From positions 1,700,001-1,764,000 of the forward strand of contig NC_087073.1 of assembly GCF_026151205.1 (NCBI RefSeq): 64,000 bases of DNA, in the 5' to 3' direction. This document shows, piece after piece, positions 11,766 to 24,500 of this stretch. The position numbers were made by a program, and so were the translations under genes. The notes below the pieces were generated by a model. That model was not told where the DNA came from and searched no databases. It worked only from the letters and a program-made list of their open reading frames with translations. Source of the DNA: Bolinopsis microptera. Its lineage: Eukaryota; Ctenophora; Tentaculata; Lobata; Bolinopsidae. Every line of letters starts with the position of its first letter. The first letter of the stretch is position 1.

Positions 11766-12990
11766 CTTTGAAATATACACCATTGTCAACAAATTAGTTT
11801 TAGGGGTTTTACCGACTTTTTGACTATATTAAATGTAGAGAACCCCCCCCCCATATTACTGAACAAAGCGTCGGATAATCTTCATGATCTAAAAGAGTAC
11901 GGAATTCAGAATAGTGTAATGAAAGGTGATATAGAAAAGTTTGATATAGAATAGTGTGATATAGAGTAGTGTGATATAACTTTTCGTTTCACTTATATGT
12001 TTTAAATAATCCCTCTCCAGGCTAGTGTGATACCATTGTTTCATCAACTTCTACTTTTAGACCCATCTGGAACACGGCTAGTTTTAACCACTTTTCTTTA
12101 AATAATACAACGTTACGCCACCCGTAATGGTTTATATTTCACATCATCGTGTTATGTGTTATCCATAATGAGATGTTGTCATTGTTCATCTCCACTATAA
12201 TATTACCAAGGCACACTTTTCATCTGGTACATTTAAATAAAACTGAGTACTTTTGTATATGGGGTTTTGCTTTTGATTTAAACTTAAAACGGATCGTTAT
12301 GTGATAATTATTCACTGGGAACTTTTGACACTATCGAAATATTTGTATAAAGTTACTACAACTAACGCTATGTTATCAGACATATGTATTTCATTCATTA
12401 ACAACATTCTAATGTTAGTTACTAGATAACAACATTCTAATGTTGACCAAAAAGTCCACTTAGAGTTTGTAGATGACACCAGTAGGTATATATTTGTTTT
12501 TACAGGCTCTAATGATGTAGTTTTATGAAGCTACGTTGTGTGTTTCCCTTCGTGTCCAAAAGCATTATATAAGTATATATTTGTGATGATTGTTCTAGAT
12601 TGATATATACTAGCTTTATTTGTACTATACCATTACTAGCGTTTGTGCACCCAGATCAACAATAAAATTGTCTTGGAATACCTCAGGAACTAAATAATCA
12701 TATTTCTAAGGTAGATCTAGATTGCTCGTCCTTGTTGTACTTGTAGGTACGTATAAATTTACTGGACGGCGCCTGGTGGAGTTTGTGCATTGATAACCTT
12801 TAATTTGTAGCGTAACTATGGTAACACTACCATATAAGGTAATTTTTGTCAATTGTCTTTTCCAGTGTTTGCACTGCCAATCACCCGGTAGGACTAACAG
12901 TATTGGTCCGCAAGGCTTGATGATGGATGACCCTGTTGGTGGTGATGTGTATACTACTACTACTACTATGTAGGATGAACATATTGGTGG
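11766..12990. other. Gene-free stretch
   Basis: AT-rich, with a (C)10 tract at about 11843 and tandem AGAATAGTGTGATAT-like repeats at 11935-11985. A GTAACTATGGTAACACTACC segment at 12817 is repeated at about 15878. No coding exon is supported. Confidence 0.45.
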
Positions 12991-13000
12991 TGATGATGGA

Positions 13001-13496
13001 TTTTTTTATTTTTATTTTTTTTAAGAGAGGCTGGGCCAAGATAGCCCACGAGAGGATAGCATTGAGATGATCTGCCTACCTCTGGGGTGTGGCAACCCTG
13101 GGGAAGGTTGCAGGTGAAATCAGAGTGAATAGTGGAGGATGGTGTAAGAAGTGATATGAGTCAAAATGATACGCATAAATGTCAGCTGGGTTTGGAAGTA
13201 AAACGAGACGAGACAGCATATGAGATAATACTTTAAGTCACCCCGGTCTGATCCAGCTCTTCCGGCACAATTAAGCGTTTGGTGCGGTTTGCGAAATTGA
13301 CAATCGTGGTGATGTGTCGGTTGTCGAATATGTCATTGACAGAGAGGTAGTAGTCCTGGAAATATTGACCTCTAATTTGGGCAATAGCCGGACACTGTCC
13401 AAGGAAGTGTGAGACAGTTTCCTCTCCGTCGCCGCACATAGGACAAGCACTGGTGTTTGATTTGCAAATGGTGTGAAGGTGTTTGTTTAAGCCAAT
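13001..13496 (-). mobile_element. 5'-truncated non-LTR retrotransposon with poly(A) tail and 11-bp target duplication
   Basis: On the minus strand the element opens directly into coding sequence: GLNKHLHTICKSN, then the zinc-knuckle region CPMCGDGEETVSHFLGQCPA (C-x2-C-x8-H-x4-C), ending in LDQTGVT and a stop at about 13233. This is the extreme C-terminus of a Jockey/L2-type RT protein. A 230-base 3' UTR follows, then an A-rich tail (T-rich on the + strand, 13001-13023). GTGATGATGGA flanks both ends (12990-13000 and 13497-13507), a target-site duplication that fixes the element's limits. It is a dead-on-arrival copy with no RT domain. Confidence 0.9.
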
Positions 13497-13624
13497 GTGA
13501 TGATGGATGAACAGATGTGTTGTCCAAATATCGCCGATCTAGAGGTCTGAAGCAATATTCGTGGTTTTTGCTCCTCAGTGGTTTGTTCCACTATGTTCCT
13601 CTCGGTAGAGTTGATTGGGTGTGA

Positions 13625-15092
13625 CTTTACATGGTAGCGTTACCATAGTTACATGGTAGCGTTACGATAGTTACATGGTAGCGTTACCATAGTTACATGG
13701 TAGCGTTACGATAGTTACATGGTAGCGTTACGATAGTTACATGGTAGCGTTACCATAGTTACATGGTAGCGTTACCATAGTTACATGGTAGCGTTACCAT
13801 AGTTAAATGGTAGCATTACGATAGTTACATGGTAGCATTACCATAGTTACATGGTAATTGGTAGCGTTACGAAAGTTACATGGTAGCGTTACCATAGTTA
13901 CATGGTAGCGTTACCATAGTTACATGGTAGCGTTACCATAGTTACATGGTAGCGTTACCATAGTTACATGGTAGCGTTACCATAGTTACATGGTAGCGTT
14001 ACCATAGTTACATGGTAATTGGTAGCGTTACGATAGTTACATGGTAGCGTTACCATAGTTACATGGTAGCGTTACGATAGTTACATGGTAGCGTTACCAT
14101 AGTTACATGGTAGCGTTACGATAGTTACATGGTAGCGTTACCATAGTTACATGGTAGCGTTACGATAGTTACATGGTAGCGTTACCATAGTTACATGGTA
14201 GCGTTACGATAGTTACATGGTAGCGTTACCATAGTTACATGGTAGCGTTACCATAGTTACATGGTAGCGTTACCATAGTTACATGGTAGCGTTACCATAG
14301 TTACATGGTAGCGTTACCATAGTTACATGGTAGCGTTACCATAGTTACATGGTAGCGTTACCATAGTTACATGGTAGCGTTACCATAGTTACATGGTAGC
14401 GTTACCATAGTTACATGGTAGCGTTACCATAGTTAAATGGTAGCATTACGATAGTTACATGGTAATTGGTAGCGTTACGATAATTACATGGTAGCGTTAC
14501 GATAGTTACATGGTAGCGTTACCATAGTTAAATGGTAGCGTTACCATAGTTACATGGTAATTGGTAGCGTTACGATAATTACATGGTAGCGTTACCATAG
14601 TTACATGGTAGCGTTACCATAGTTACATGGTAGCGTTACCATAGTTACATGGTAGCATTACGATAGTTACATGGTAGCGTTACCATAGTTACATGGTAAT
14701 TGGTAGCGTTACGATAGTTACATGGTAGCGTTACCATAGTTACATGGTAATTGGTAGCGTTACGATAGTTACATGGTAGCGTTACGATAGTTACATGGTA
14801 GCGTTACGATATTTACATGGTAGCGTTACCATAGTTACATGGTAGCATTACGATAGTTACATGGTAGCGTTACGATAGTTACATGGTAGCGTTACGATAG
14901 TTACATGGTAGCGTTACCATAGTTACATGGTAGCGTTACGATAGTTACATGGTAGCGTTACCATAGTTACATGGTAGCGTTACGATAGTTACATGGTAGC
15001 GTTACCATAGTTACATGGTAGCGTTACCATAGTTACATGGTAGCGTTACCATAGTTACATGGTAGCGCTACCATAGTTACATGGTAACGCTA
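13625..15092. repeat. 22-bp palindromic minisatellite, second array (about 66 copies)
   Basis: Same family as 8806-9897 (TTACATGGTAGCG + TTACCATAG). Here ACGATAG alternates with ACCATAG, and an ATGGTAATTGGTAGCG insertion recurs several times (for example near 13855, 14018, 14462, 14555, 14697, 14748). That again indicates duplication in blocks of several monomers. Confidence 0.97.
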
Positions 15093-15720
15093 CCAAAATT
15101 GTGTGAATTACGTAAGAATAACCACAGTAGAAAATAAGCTGTATAGAGGAGTAAAGCTTTACTTCCATTCATTCGATAAAAAATATTTTCCTTTTAATAT
15201 AAATAAAGTTCAAGTTTCTAAAATCTACCATTTCTTAAATCATTCATATCCTGAAATTTGCAGTTACAAATGACACTTATTTTACATATTCTTCGGTTAT
15301 TTCTCGTATCAGCTCAAAGCTATTCTATTCTATATCGCGTTATGTTGCGGTTTAACACACGCTTAATATTGTTGCAAATCTATCTCAGGCCATATCTACT
15401 ATATATAATACTCTATTATCATTGGCTGATTGATCAGCACATGACTGAGTGTCGACTGAATAGAAGGAGAACGTAATATAACCTTATATGGTAATGTTAC
15501 CATGTTTACACTGACTGAAGGAGCACAGTCACGTGGTGTGTCATTATCTGCGTTACAATGTCATAGTCTTATTACTCCTCCCTGTTACTAGAGTATTCAG
15601 TATGATATTGTTCAGATTATTTGAAGCAGTTGACTCATTGTTTGTTGTAGTACTAGTACAGTATCCAGTAGTACTAGTACAGTGTCCACTTACTAACTAC
15701 TTACTAGAATCCAACAGAGT
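15093..15720. other. Gene-free stretch
   Basis: AT-rich. Two short ORFs (72 and 63 aa) are leucine- and isoleucine-rich with no recognisable domain or splice support. GTACTAGTACAGT is repeated twice near 15650-15690. Confidence 0.4.
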
Positions 15721-15898
15721 ATAGTGTAACTATGGTAACATTACTAGTGTAACTATGGTAACACTAATAGTGTAACTATGGTAACACTACTAGTGAGTAA
15801 CTATGGTAACATTACTAGTGAGTAACTATGATAACACTAATAGTGTAACTATGGTAACACTACTAGTGAGTAACTATGGTAACACTACCATATAAGGT
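15721..15898. repeat. Minisatellite of GTAACTATGGTAACACTA units
   Basis: Seven or so copies of a 22-25 bp unit containing GTAACTATGGTAAC, with CTAGTGA or AATAGT linkers. It lies about 25 bases upstream of a candidate start codon at 15925. Confidence 0.93.
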
Positions 15899-15924
15899 AA
15901 TGTCAACACACAACCTAGAGCCCA

Positions 15925-17128
15925 ATGTCGCTGAATCATATTGAAGCACTGTCGGATGCCTTGGCTTCAGCTAAGGAGGGTGAACTGTCCGCTGCTGAGT
16001 TCCAGGTCATTGTTCTGCAGAGTCTTATCTCACTTAAGGTTAGATTTAAATTTAAAGTTTATTTTCTGTTTCTTATCTCACTCAAGGTTAGATTTAAATT
16101 TAATGTTTATTTTCTGTTTCTTATCTCACTCAGGGTAAGATTTAAATTTAATGTTTATTTTCTGTTTCTTATTTCACTCAAGGTTAGATTTAAATTTAAT
16201 GTTTATTTTCTGTTTCTTATCTCACTCAAGGTTAGATTTAAATTTAAAGTTTATTTTCTGTTTCTTATTTCACTCAAGGTTAGATTTAAATTTAAAGTTT
16301 ATTTTCTGTTTCTTATCTCACTCAAGGTTAGATTTAAATTTAAAGTTTATTTTCTGTTTCTTATCTCACTCAAGGTTAGATTTAAATTTAATGTTTATTT
16401 TCTGTTTCTTATCTCACTCAAGGTTAGATTTAAATTTAAAGTTTATTTTCTGTTTCTTATCTCACTCAAGGTTAGATTTAAATTTAAAGTTTATTTTCTG
16501 TTTCTTATCTCACTCAAGGTTAGATTTAAATTTAAAGTTTATTTTCTGTTTCTTATCTCCCTCAAGGTTAGATTTAAATTTAAAGTTTATTTTCTGTTTC
16601 TTATCTCACTCAAGGTAAGATTTAAATTTAAAGTTTATTTTTCTTATCTCACTCAAGGTTAGATTTAAATTTAAAGTTTATTTTCTGTTTATTATCTCAC
16701 TCAAGGTTAGATTTAAATTTAAAGTTTATTTTCTGTTTCTTATCTCAATCAAGGTTAGATTTAAATTTAAAGTTTATTTTCTGTTTCTTATCTCACTCAA
16801 GGTTAGATTTAAATTTAAAGTTTATTTTCTGTTTAGCTAAAAAAGTTATATTGTTTAATTCCACTTTCTAAATGTTTCAACAATTTCAATATTGAGAAAA
16901 CAAATGAGACGACCGTATGCAGATAAAATCATCAAACTATATGACCATAGTTACTGATTCAAGTCTCAAACAATATGCTGTGTTTAATTCCTTTTTAGTT
17001 TCTGTTTAATTCCTGTTTAATCCTAGTTTTCTCTTCAGGAGAGTCACGTGTCACTCAGATCCAGATTGTTTAACCTAGAGGGGAGGGGTTTTTTCAACGC
17101 CGGGGACGACGTTCCCTCTGTTTTAAAG
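15925..17128 (+). CDS. 5' part of an unrecognised gene; exons 15925-16038 and 17039-17128
   Basis: Exon 1 encodes MSLNHIEALSDALASAKEGE and ends FQVIVLQSLISLK, in phase 0, at AAG|GTTAGA. Exon 2 begins after a good acceptor (TTTTCTCTTCAG), reads ESHVSLRSRLFNLEGRGFFN and ends DDVPSVLK at AAAG|GTCAGT, again in phase 0. Matching phase and two ordinary splice sites support a real gene; no domain is recognised. The intron is filled by a 48-bp minisatellite whose unit copies the exon-1 end. Reading straight through that repeat gives a 245-aa ORF with a 16-residue period (VRFKFKVYFLFLISLK), which I regard as intronic. Downstream exons were not found; a MITE follows at 17212. Confidence 0.5.
16023..16835 (+). 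repeat. 48-bp minisatellite seeded at the exon-1 splice donor (about 17 copies)
   Basis: The unit starts GTTAGATTTAAATTTAAAG, passes through TTTATTTTCTGTTTC and ends TTATCTCACTCAAG. The last 16 bases match the end of exon 1 (TCTTATCTCACTTAAG) with one change, so exon end plus splice donor are copied together. Each unit begins GT and ends in a pyrimidine-rich tract plus AG. Because 48 is a multiple of three, the reading frame never closes until an ATTTTTCTT deletion near 16640. Confidence 0.93.
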
Positions 17129-17211
17129 GTCAGTAACATTTTTATACATACATGTTACCATAGTAACACTACCATATTACATGTTACATTTTTACAAAAC
17201 ATTTTTACAAC

Positions 17212-17384
17212 ACACATAACCCCGGCATGCGCAGGGATTATATTTCAATTTTTCCCGCGACGCGCGGGAAAAATTTATAATAATTTCGAGTGCGAAGCAC
17301 GAGGGATTATTATGAAAATAACCCCGACGTGCTTTAGCACGAGGGGTTATTTTAATATAACTTAAGCGTGCCGGTGTTATGTGT
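17212..17384. mobile_element. Small MITE with imperfect terminal inverted repeats
   Basis: Left end ACACATAACCCCGGCATGC; right end is the complement of ACACATAACACCGGCACGC. Internal inverted blocks (CCCGCG/CGCGGG; ATAACCCC/GGGGTTAT) make it highly foldable. The adjacent TTATAAACCCCTCCGGGTTAG (17384-17404) recurs in reverse at about 50350, suggesting a wider repeat family. Confidence 0.6.
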
Positions 17385-17787
17385 TATAAACCCCTCCGGG
17401 TTAGTGCTAGGACCAACAAATTTCATAATTCTAGCTATATGAGATCAGTATGGAAATATGAAATGGAATTGGGGAGTATATTATACTACCAAATAAATAC
17501 AACTAAGGTACTATGACATTTGAAATTGGCGTTATATCTAAACATTATTCCTCAGTCAGAACGTTGAATGAATATCGATAAGGGGCGTCGAGTTAAGCCT
17601 CGCCAGCGATAAAAGGTGGAGCTTATAATGATATCGTGTCATGGACATGAAGTTCATCAAAGTAGACGACTATAATATTTTCAATCATTTTTACTTTACA
17701 TTACGCATCAACATTTTTGCTCTCTAATCTTTTCACAAGTGCACTGACTTGCTGATAAGAAACTGCTTGATTTTATCATGTCCGGCC

Positions 17788-18528
17788 GATAACAAACTGA
17801 ACTGGTCGCAACATATTTCTGCCATGAAAATGAAAATGGCCAGATACATTGGAGTCATGTACAAACTTAAAAAATATTTGCCTCTGGAAGCACGTTTACA
17901 AATATATCACAGCTTTGTGCAGTCTCACCTTAATTACTGCTCCCTCGTCTGGGGTTTTGCTGCCAAATCCCATATAGAAACACTATTTGTTAAACAGAAA
18001 ATGGGTCTTAGAGCAATACTACCAGGTTTTGTTAATTACTGGTACAAAGATGGTACACCACCAGCAAGTACCAAGTCTGGTTTCTATGTACACAAAATAT
18101 TGACAGTTCAAAGTATCATCGTGAAGAACGCATTAGTTTTTATACATAAGCTAAAAAACTTCCCAAGTCTAGTGCCTCCCTCTATAAAGAAAACAATACC
18201 TAACAGTGCACCAATATTTAACGTCGCCGATCCGGATTCGAGTCATACAACTTTATGGTCAGATGAATACGGTAAACACCCTTACAATAATTCAGTATTC
18301 TACAAAGGTCCACTATTAGCAATAAACAGATATAGTGACGCAGCAACTTCCTTGCCAAGTCTATTCAACCTTAACATCTACAAAAGGTGCATAAAAAACA
18401 TGCTCATTGATCAACAAAACGAGGGCATTGCAGACGAATGGCCTAACTTTATGTTATACAATATAACGGGACTAAGGAAATCAGAGCGCAACATCAACCG
18501 TAATGCTAATAATAACTCTGTCCCATAA
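17788..18528 (+). mobile_element. Truncated non-LTR reverse transcriptase, C-terminal part
   Basis: An open frame starts abruptly at DNKLNWSQHISAMKMKMA and continues YIGVMYKLKKYLPLEARLQI, then YHSFVQSHLNYCSLVWG. These are the thumb and connection motifs shared by CR1/L2/Rex-type elements (known family pattern: initial N-W..H, then L..Y.S...S.LNYC..VWG). The RT catalytic YADD region is missing, so this is a 5'-truncated copy. The frame stays open to a stop at 18526-18528, which suggests fairly recent insertion. No clear poly(A) tail or target duplication was found. Confidence 0.82.
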
Positions 18529-20699
18529 GCACGCCATCACAGAATCAATTTCACTGCATACCATCTCAGTTACACTGCCATCAATTCGCCAGCAAAAACG
18601 GCATGACGCTATGCGACTGATAACAGTCGTTAAATTTTAAAAATTTTGGAATAGCTAGCTAGCAGTAGCTATGCGCCTGTTTCCACTCTAACAACTCTAA
18701 AAGCATATTAATATGATAATTTCAACTAAAGGCAACTTTATATGTGCTCAGCTATGTTTTGTTTCGACAAGCTCTATTATATACATTTTAATCGTTTTAA
18801 TGACCCACTGCGAGCTCTTCACTTGTGACGTCACATGCGCGTCTACTAAAACATTCTCGCGCGATACATTTTGATGACGAGTTATTTCCTTCTGTTTGTC
18901 ACAATTTCGGCCGCGCGCTGCACAACATTACCCGAAACCGCGCATCAAGTTATGAATTAATTCATATCGTTTAATAAATTAAAGATAACAGCTAATGAAT
19001 AAAATAGTCTAAACGCTTTTCAGGTTCAAATTATACTAAAATTCGAGTAAAATGTTGATTGTTTTGTGTCCCATTGAAAATACTATTTTGAAATTTAAAA
19101 TTATTGTAACTTTCTCACTGCTGAGCGGTGTTTAGCCTTTTGTTCCGCCATACCTCTATTTTTAATGTTGAATGTGTTTATAATTTTTGACAACTAAAGG
19201 CTTACTACCGAGGTCTTTAGGTAATAATTAACAAATACTGAATATCGAAGAGTTTATTTTTTATATTACTTTTCGACCCGCCAATAATCGTTTAAAAAAT
19301 AAAAACTGTTTATATATTATAAGGAATTTTGACCATTATATATTAACGTGGGTCATCGCCATTTTAAAAGTGTTTTAAATTGTAAATTAAAGTTACCTGG
19401 TTTAAAATTTTTTTGACATTCAAATGGTTCGATGGATCTCAATTTTAAATGCTTATTTTTCTTTCACATTTCAAGGTTTCAGGCAATTTCGGCAAGTAAA
19501 TATGAAGAAAAGCCTCACATATAATGCATTTTAATACATTACAATTTGTAAAACTTTTTATAATCAAAATCTTTTTATAATAATATCATAAGAAATCACT
19601 AACCATTTCTAAAAATTTTCTCAGTATACATTTAAAAAATTTACAAACAATAGATTTTCGCGCGCAAACATTTAAAGGTATTTTATGGTCGCATTTGGAA
19701 ATATTTTTACCCAAAAATACTGTTCGATAAAATTTATTAGCATTTTCAGTGAGAAGAAAGTTTTGAATTTAACAAGAGTAGCACATTTTGGTGGTGAAAA
19801 ACACTCTGACAATTGTCGTGTGCAGTGCGCGCGGTTAAAGGCATAACAGATCGAGCGCTACCATTAGCATAGCATTTCATTACACAAATGTGAGAGACCA
19901 TGTTCCGATAACCTTTCTGTTTTGTTCGTAATTTACTTTTGTCTCCCGTAATGTTATTTAAAGTAGCTATCTAACCATGTAATTTAACAGGTCTCATCAA
20001 TGTTTAATTTGATACAGCAGTTTTTTCATGGGATCTTGTTATCCTAACTATTTTGTTTTCCTACTCGTTTTTTACTTTCAGTATTGGTTTTCCGATTTGG
20101 AACTGCACAACTGACCACTTAACTCATCATCCAATGGAAGTGTAAACACATTTACCCACTACGGATAATTAATTTATGGTTCAAACATATTTATGGTTTA
20201 TGCACTATTTAACGTGTCCTAAGGGTACTCATTTTAGATAACAGTCATTTCAGTACCTCCGCCAAAAAAAAGTTGTGTTTAATATCTTGCTTGATATATA
20301 CATGCCTTTTTATCGCTCTACCCTTTATTATTTTCCTGAACTATTAATTCCGAACTATATATTTCAGCTTGTAAAGAGGATGTTATTGCCCACGTTAAGG
20401 GGCCTGTTAATAATTAACTAAATTATTAGATATTTTAGATTAGACAATAATAATAATATTATAACTTTACTATCACCACAAGAAGCTGACATGTTTATAG
20501 ATCCAGACTATGCTTAGAAAGAGTTGCCAAGATCACCCCAAAGATCTTCTAATCAAAGATGCTCTCACAGGATGCAGATGGTTTGTCTAGCGAGACTTAA
20601 TTTTGGATTATAACATATACAAGCTTTTCACATGATTTTGATTGGTACAATTATAGATAAGCGTAAATATAATGACAATCAAATTCAGCCTGAAACGAA
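18529..20699. other. AT-rich gene-free stretch
   Basis: No supported exon. GC-rich islets occur near 18780-18960 (CGCGCG motifs and one GTGACGTCACA, a CRE-like octamer, at 18826). The remainder is AT-rich with no terminal repeats that I could pair. Confidence 0.45.
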
Positions 20700-21188
20700 A
20701 TGAATGAGAAAGAACGCCCTGTTCACCGAAACAACATTAATGAACTTGTCAACTATGCAGGTAACTGTGCTATTTTTACTATTTATTGACAATCTCTCAA
20801 TCGAACAAAAAATTCAATTTAACAATTATTTAAATGTCAATTGGGAGTCCTATGACTTAATGCACCTATTTAGAAGGTGAATAAATTATTGTTTGTGGTT
20901 TTTGATACAGCCTACTAAGGACATGTTTTTTAAATGACACTAAAATGACGTGTCCTGACACTTGACAGTGAAAGTGAAATGACTAGTAAGTAGAAAGTTT
21001 TGCACAGCAATGTTAACTGCTTTTGTTAGGAAAATCCTCTGCGCTTAGGAAAAACGCTTATCTTTGTCATCAGAACGGTCAGAATCATTGAAGGCAGGAC
21101 CTTTGCCAGATTCTCGAGTATTAACTAAGCCCTCTAAGATTTATATCTGCAACAGGAACAACTCGGTGGTTAGAATCTTAGATGATTG
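20700..21188 (+). CDS. Candidate two-exon gene start (20700-20760, 21074-21188)
   Basis: Exon 1: ATG with MNEKERPVHRNNINELVNYA, phase 1, donor GCAG|GTAACT. Exon 2: acceptor CTTTGTCATCAG, then ERSESLKAGPLPDSRVLTKP and SKIYICNRNNSVVRILDD, phase 2, donor GATTG|GTAATG. Phases fit and both exons are open. If joined to the acceptor CTTAACCGCAG at 21515, the frame continues WVLKETRRRNLSSEDQLC and stops at about 21568-21570, giving a protein of about 76 aa. No family is recognised; this may be a chance model. Confidence 0.35.
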
Positions 21189-21570
21189 GTAATGCTGATA
21201 TTGACATAAAAAAGTTAGTAGCTCTTATGTTGGGTGCGGTGTGGCAGTCACAACAGCTCCATTAGTAGCACTCCAATATTATTATTTGTTTTGACCCTTA
21301 TATGAACGTAAATAAATGCTTAAACTAAGGCTAACATTCCCATGGATAAAGAAATAGACGCTTAAATTGCTCACAACCATTTAAATTGCTTAAAATTTAA
21401 ATGGTTGTTAACTTGGATATTTTGTGCAGTTGAGAAGTTATCCCGAAGTTAATTTCGTAAGCTTTTAAATTCTCCAATTAACTAAACCTTTAATTTAAAT
21501 TATCTTAACCGCAGGGTTTTAAAAGAAACAAGACGTAGAAATCTTTCAAGCGAAGATCAACTATGCTAAA

Positions 21571-24500
21571 ATGAAGCACAAATCCAGTGTGGTGGAATTG
21601 GATCGTTTGAAGGAAAAATATCTTATGCCTGGTAATTATTATAATTGATAGCCAATTAAATCGATTTTTAATTCATATATGCACCTTCTTCGCTTTATCT
21701 GAATCTAGATCACTACATCTGGTCTCAGTGGTAAATTACCCTAATGTATTGTCTCAATAACGTTTATAATTTCGGACGAGAAATTTGGGGCAGTTTTTTG
21801 CTTGTACTGATTTTATCGAATTGTAACCACCAGACTTTACATCATGCCGTATGTACCTTGAAGAACTTATAGAAATCACGTATCTAAAAGAGAATGATGT
21901 AGAGGGGGATGATTAGTAGTTAGAAATCGGATCGCTGTAGCGGAAAAAAGCTAACCCTAGCAAAGAGTGATTTTATAACCAAATTCAGACAATTGTCTCG
22001 CCCATCTCCTGACATTTTAGGGTTCTTAACCCCTATCACCCATGAACCGGGTGCTTCCGGATTTATACCGAAACCCATATTGGAAGAAAACACCCGATCT
22101 ACAACTGCAAAGCACATTTTAATAACTTGAGCACAAAACTTGTTAAAAAAGACCAACAATTGTTCCCCAATTTGGTATTTTTCCTCACGCGTGCAACCAA
22201 AATGACCGATTTTTGTCAATATCTTAACGAATAAGCATTAAAAGGCTTATATTGCTTTATAAGTTGTATATAAATATGATGTTTGCGGTCATTTTAAGCT
22301 AGAATTCAAGTCTCTACGACCTTCCTAGTTCAAGTTACCAAAATTCAGTGCCATTTTTGGTTCGCTGAGCCAAAAAATAGTTTTTTGCCAATGTCTATAA
22401 AATGAAGCACTGGAGACCTTATGTTGCTTTATAACTTGTGTCCATTAGTACAAATGACCCTCTACCATACCAGATCGATTTCAAGTCAGTCAAGGCAATA
22501 GGCATAAATACGGCTACAAGGGCATGTTTCCAAATCGGACACAAATGTTTCCACGAGCTCAACTACTCTGACACCAAAATGGAAACATTGCCCAGAGCCC
22601 TTTCTGAACATGCTAGACCCACCAAACTTCTCAGGGACACTCGTGGTATCAATATAAATCGATCCCAATCGGTTTCAGTCCATTTTAGGCGATTCTAGGA
22701 GAATGTTCATTTTTTGTTCATTTCGTTCATTCTATGAACCATAGAAATATTTCACAGGAAGCTTAAAATGTTAGTGGGGGGGAGCCAAGTGGATATTTGT
22801 AGATATTTGGATAATGTCATCCACTTTTTTCGTGAATTATCCATAATATCCATTGACAATAATCTACAAATATCTACATTTATCTACAAAAAATGTATAT
22901 CTCAAATATGTGCCCAGAAATTCTACTGAATTTTTGGAGATAGATGTATAAATTTGTAGAATTTGTAGAATTTTCGTGAATTATCCATTGACAATAATCT
23001 ACAAATATCTATATTTATCTACAAAAAATGTAATCTCAAATATGTGCCCAGAAATTCTACTGAATTTTTGGAGATAAATGTATAAATTTGTAGAATGTCA
23101 TCCACTTTTTTCGTGGATTATCCATTCTACATTAATCTACAAATATCTACAAATATCCACTTGGCTCCCCCCCTGTTAGTACTCAAGCCACTGTATCATA
23201 CCAGGGCAAATCCAACTCTGTTTACGGACATATACGGGTAAACCCCCCCCCCCACCCCTAAAATGTCACCCACCCCTTAGACGCCACTCTTGATTGATTG
23301 GATCCCATCTTCTTAGAAAGTATCTTACCTAATCATTTGTAACTCCTAAACATAAAAAAATATCATTCAGACCCTGCCACATCCTGAAATTGAATCTAAA
23401 TGATGCCATAAGGGCATTTTTTTCACTTTGTACGAATTTTTTACTTTTGAAAAAAAGCGCACAATTTTATAACTCTGGAATTCATTAATATTAACTCAGT
23501 TTTGGTCTAGGATAGTGATATTTACATATTTTAGCAACTTTGTACATATGACTGGAGATATGGAAAGTTATACATTACTCAATATTACTACCCTCCCCTA
23601 AAATGTCAACTGGCCGCCCCCTAAAATGTCATTTTATCAGATTCTGGCTTTGAGACTACAAGCACCATAAAATGGAGGTACCAGCCTATTAAACATCATA
23701 TTTAGCATCTAATATAATGGTAATATTGGAAAGCTTTGGCAGCTCAATGAATTAGTTTTATTTTATTAATCGCAATAAAAATCCCCTTATAAAATGTCTA
23801 ATTATCCCCCCCTAAAATGTCATTTTAACCTGATCAAATTACTCAGGCTTTTCCTAAGATGCAATGCATACTCACATTTCGTTAATAGTTGATGTTAATA
23901 ATTAACAAGTGCCAAAACAAGAGCTATTATCGCACACCATGCGAACAAAATATAAATTTGACATTTTAGGGGAGAAAAAAAAGACATTTTAGGGGGCATA
24001 TCATAGGTTTACCATAAACTAGTAAGTACCAAAAACCAGGAGGTGACCGGGAATCCCGGTACCGGGATTGGCAATTTTGAGCTATCCCGGTCCCGGTCAA
24101 CAGGGTCAAGTCACATTTTTCATCCCGTTCGCGGTCCCGGTCCCGGTCAAATGCTGATTTATGATCCCGGTCCCGGTTAATTCAGGATTCTTGGTCCCGG
24201 TCCCAGTCCCGGTCCCGGTCAATCACTCAAATTTGCCGGGATTTTGACCGGGATCTTTTACATAATTTCATTCACTGTGATTTTAAGTTTTTACTTGATT
24301 CATTGTGAATTTCATCTTTAAACAACCTCTGAGCCAAATAAAACAATGTTTAAAATTGCTAAACAAGTTTAGGTAACTAATATCGTTACATAACTCATAA
24401 GTGCAAACTAACATCAAGTTTTCAACTCGGGCTACGCCCAATTGTCAATTGGAATTGGAGAATGAAACTGTTGAATAATTTGAGGGATCATTGATTGAGG

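Noticed and set aside
16151-16662. 245- and 155-aa repeat proteins over the 48-bp array
   Set aside because: The array lies between a donor and an acceptor with matching phase and begins with splice-site copies, so it is most simply intronic.
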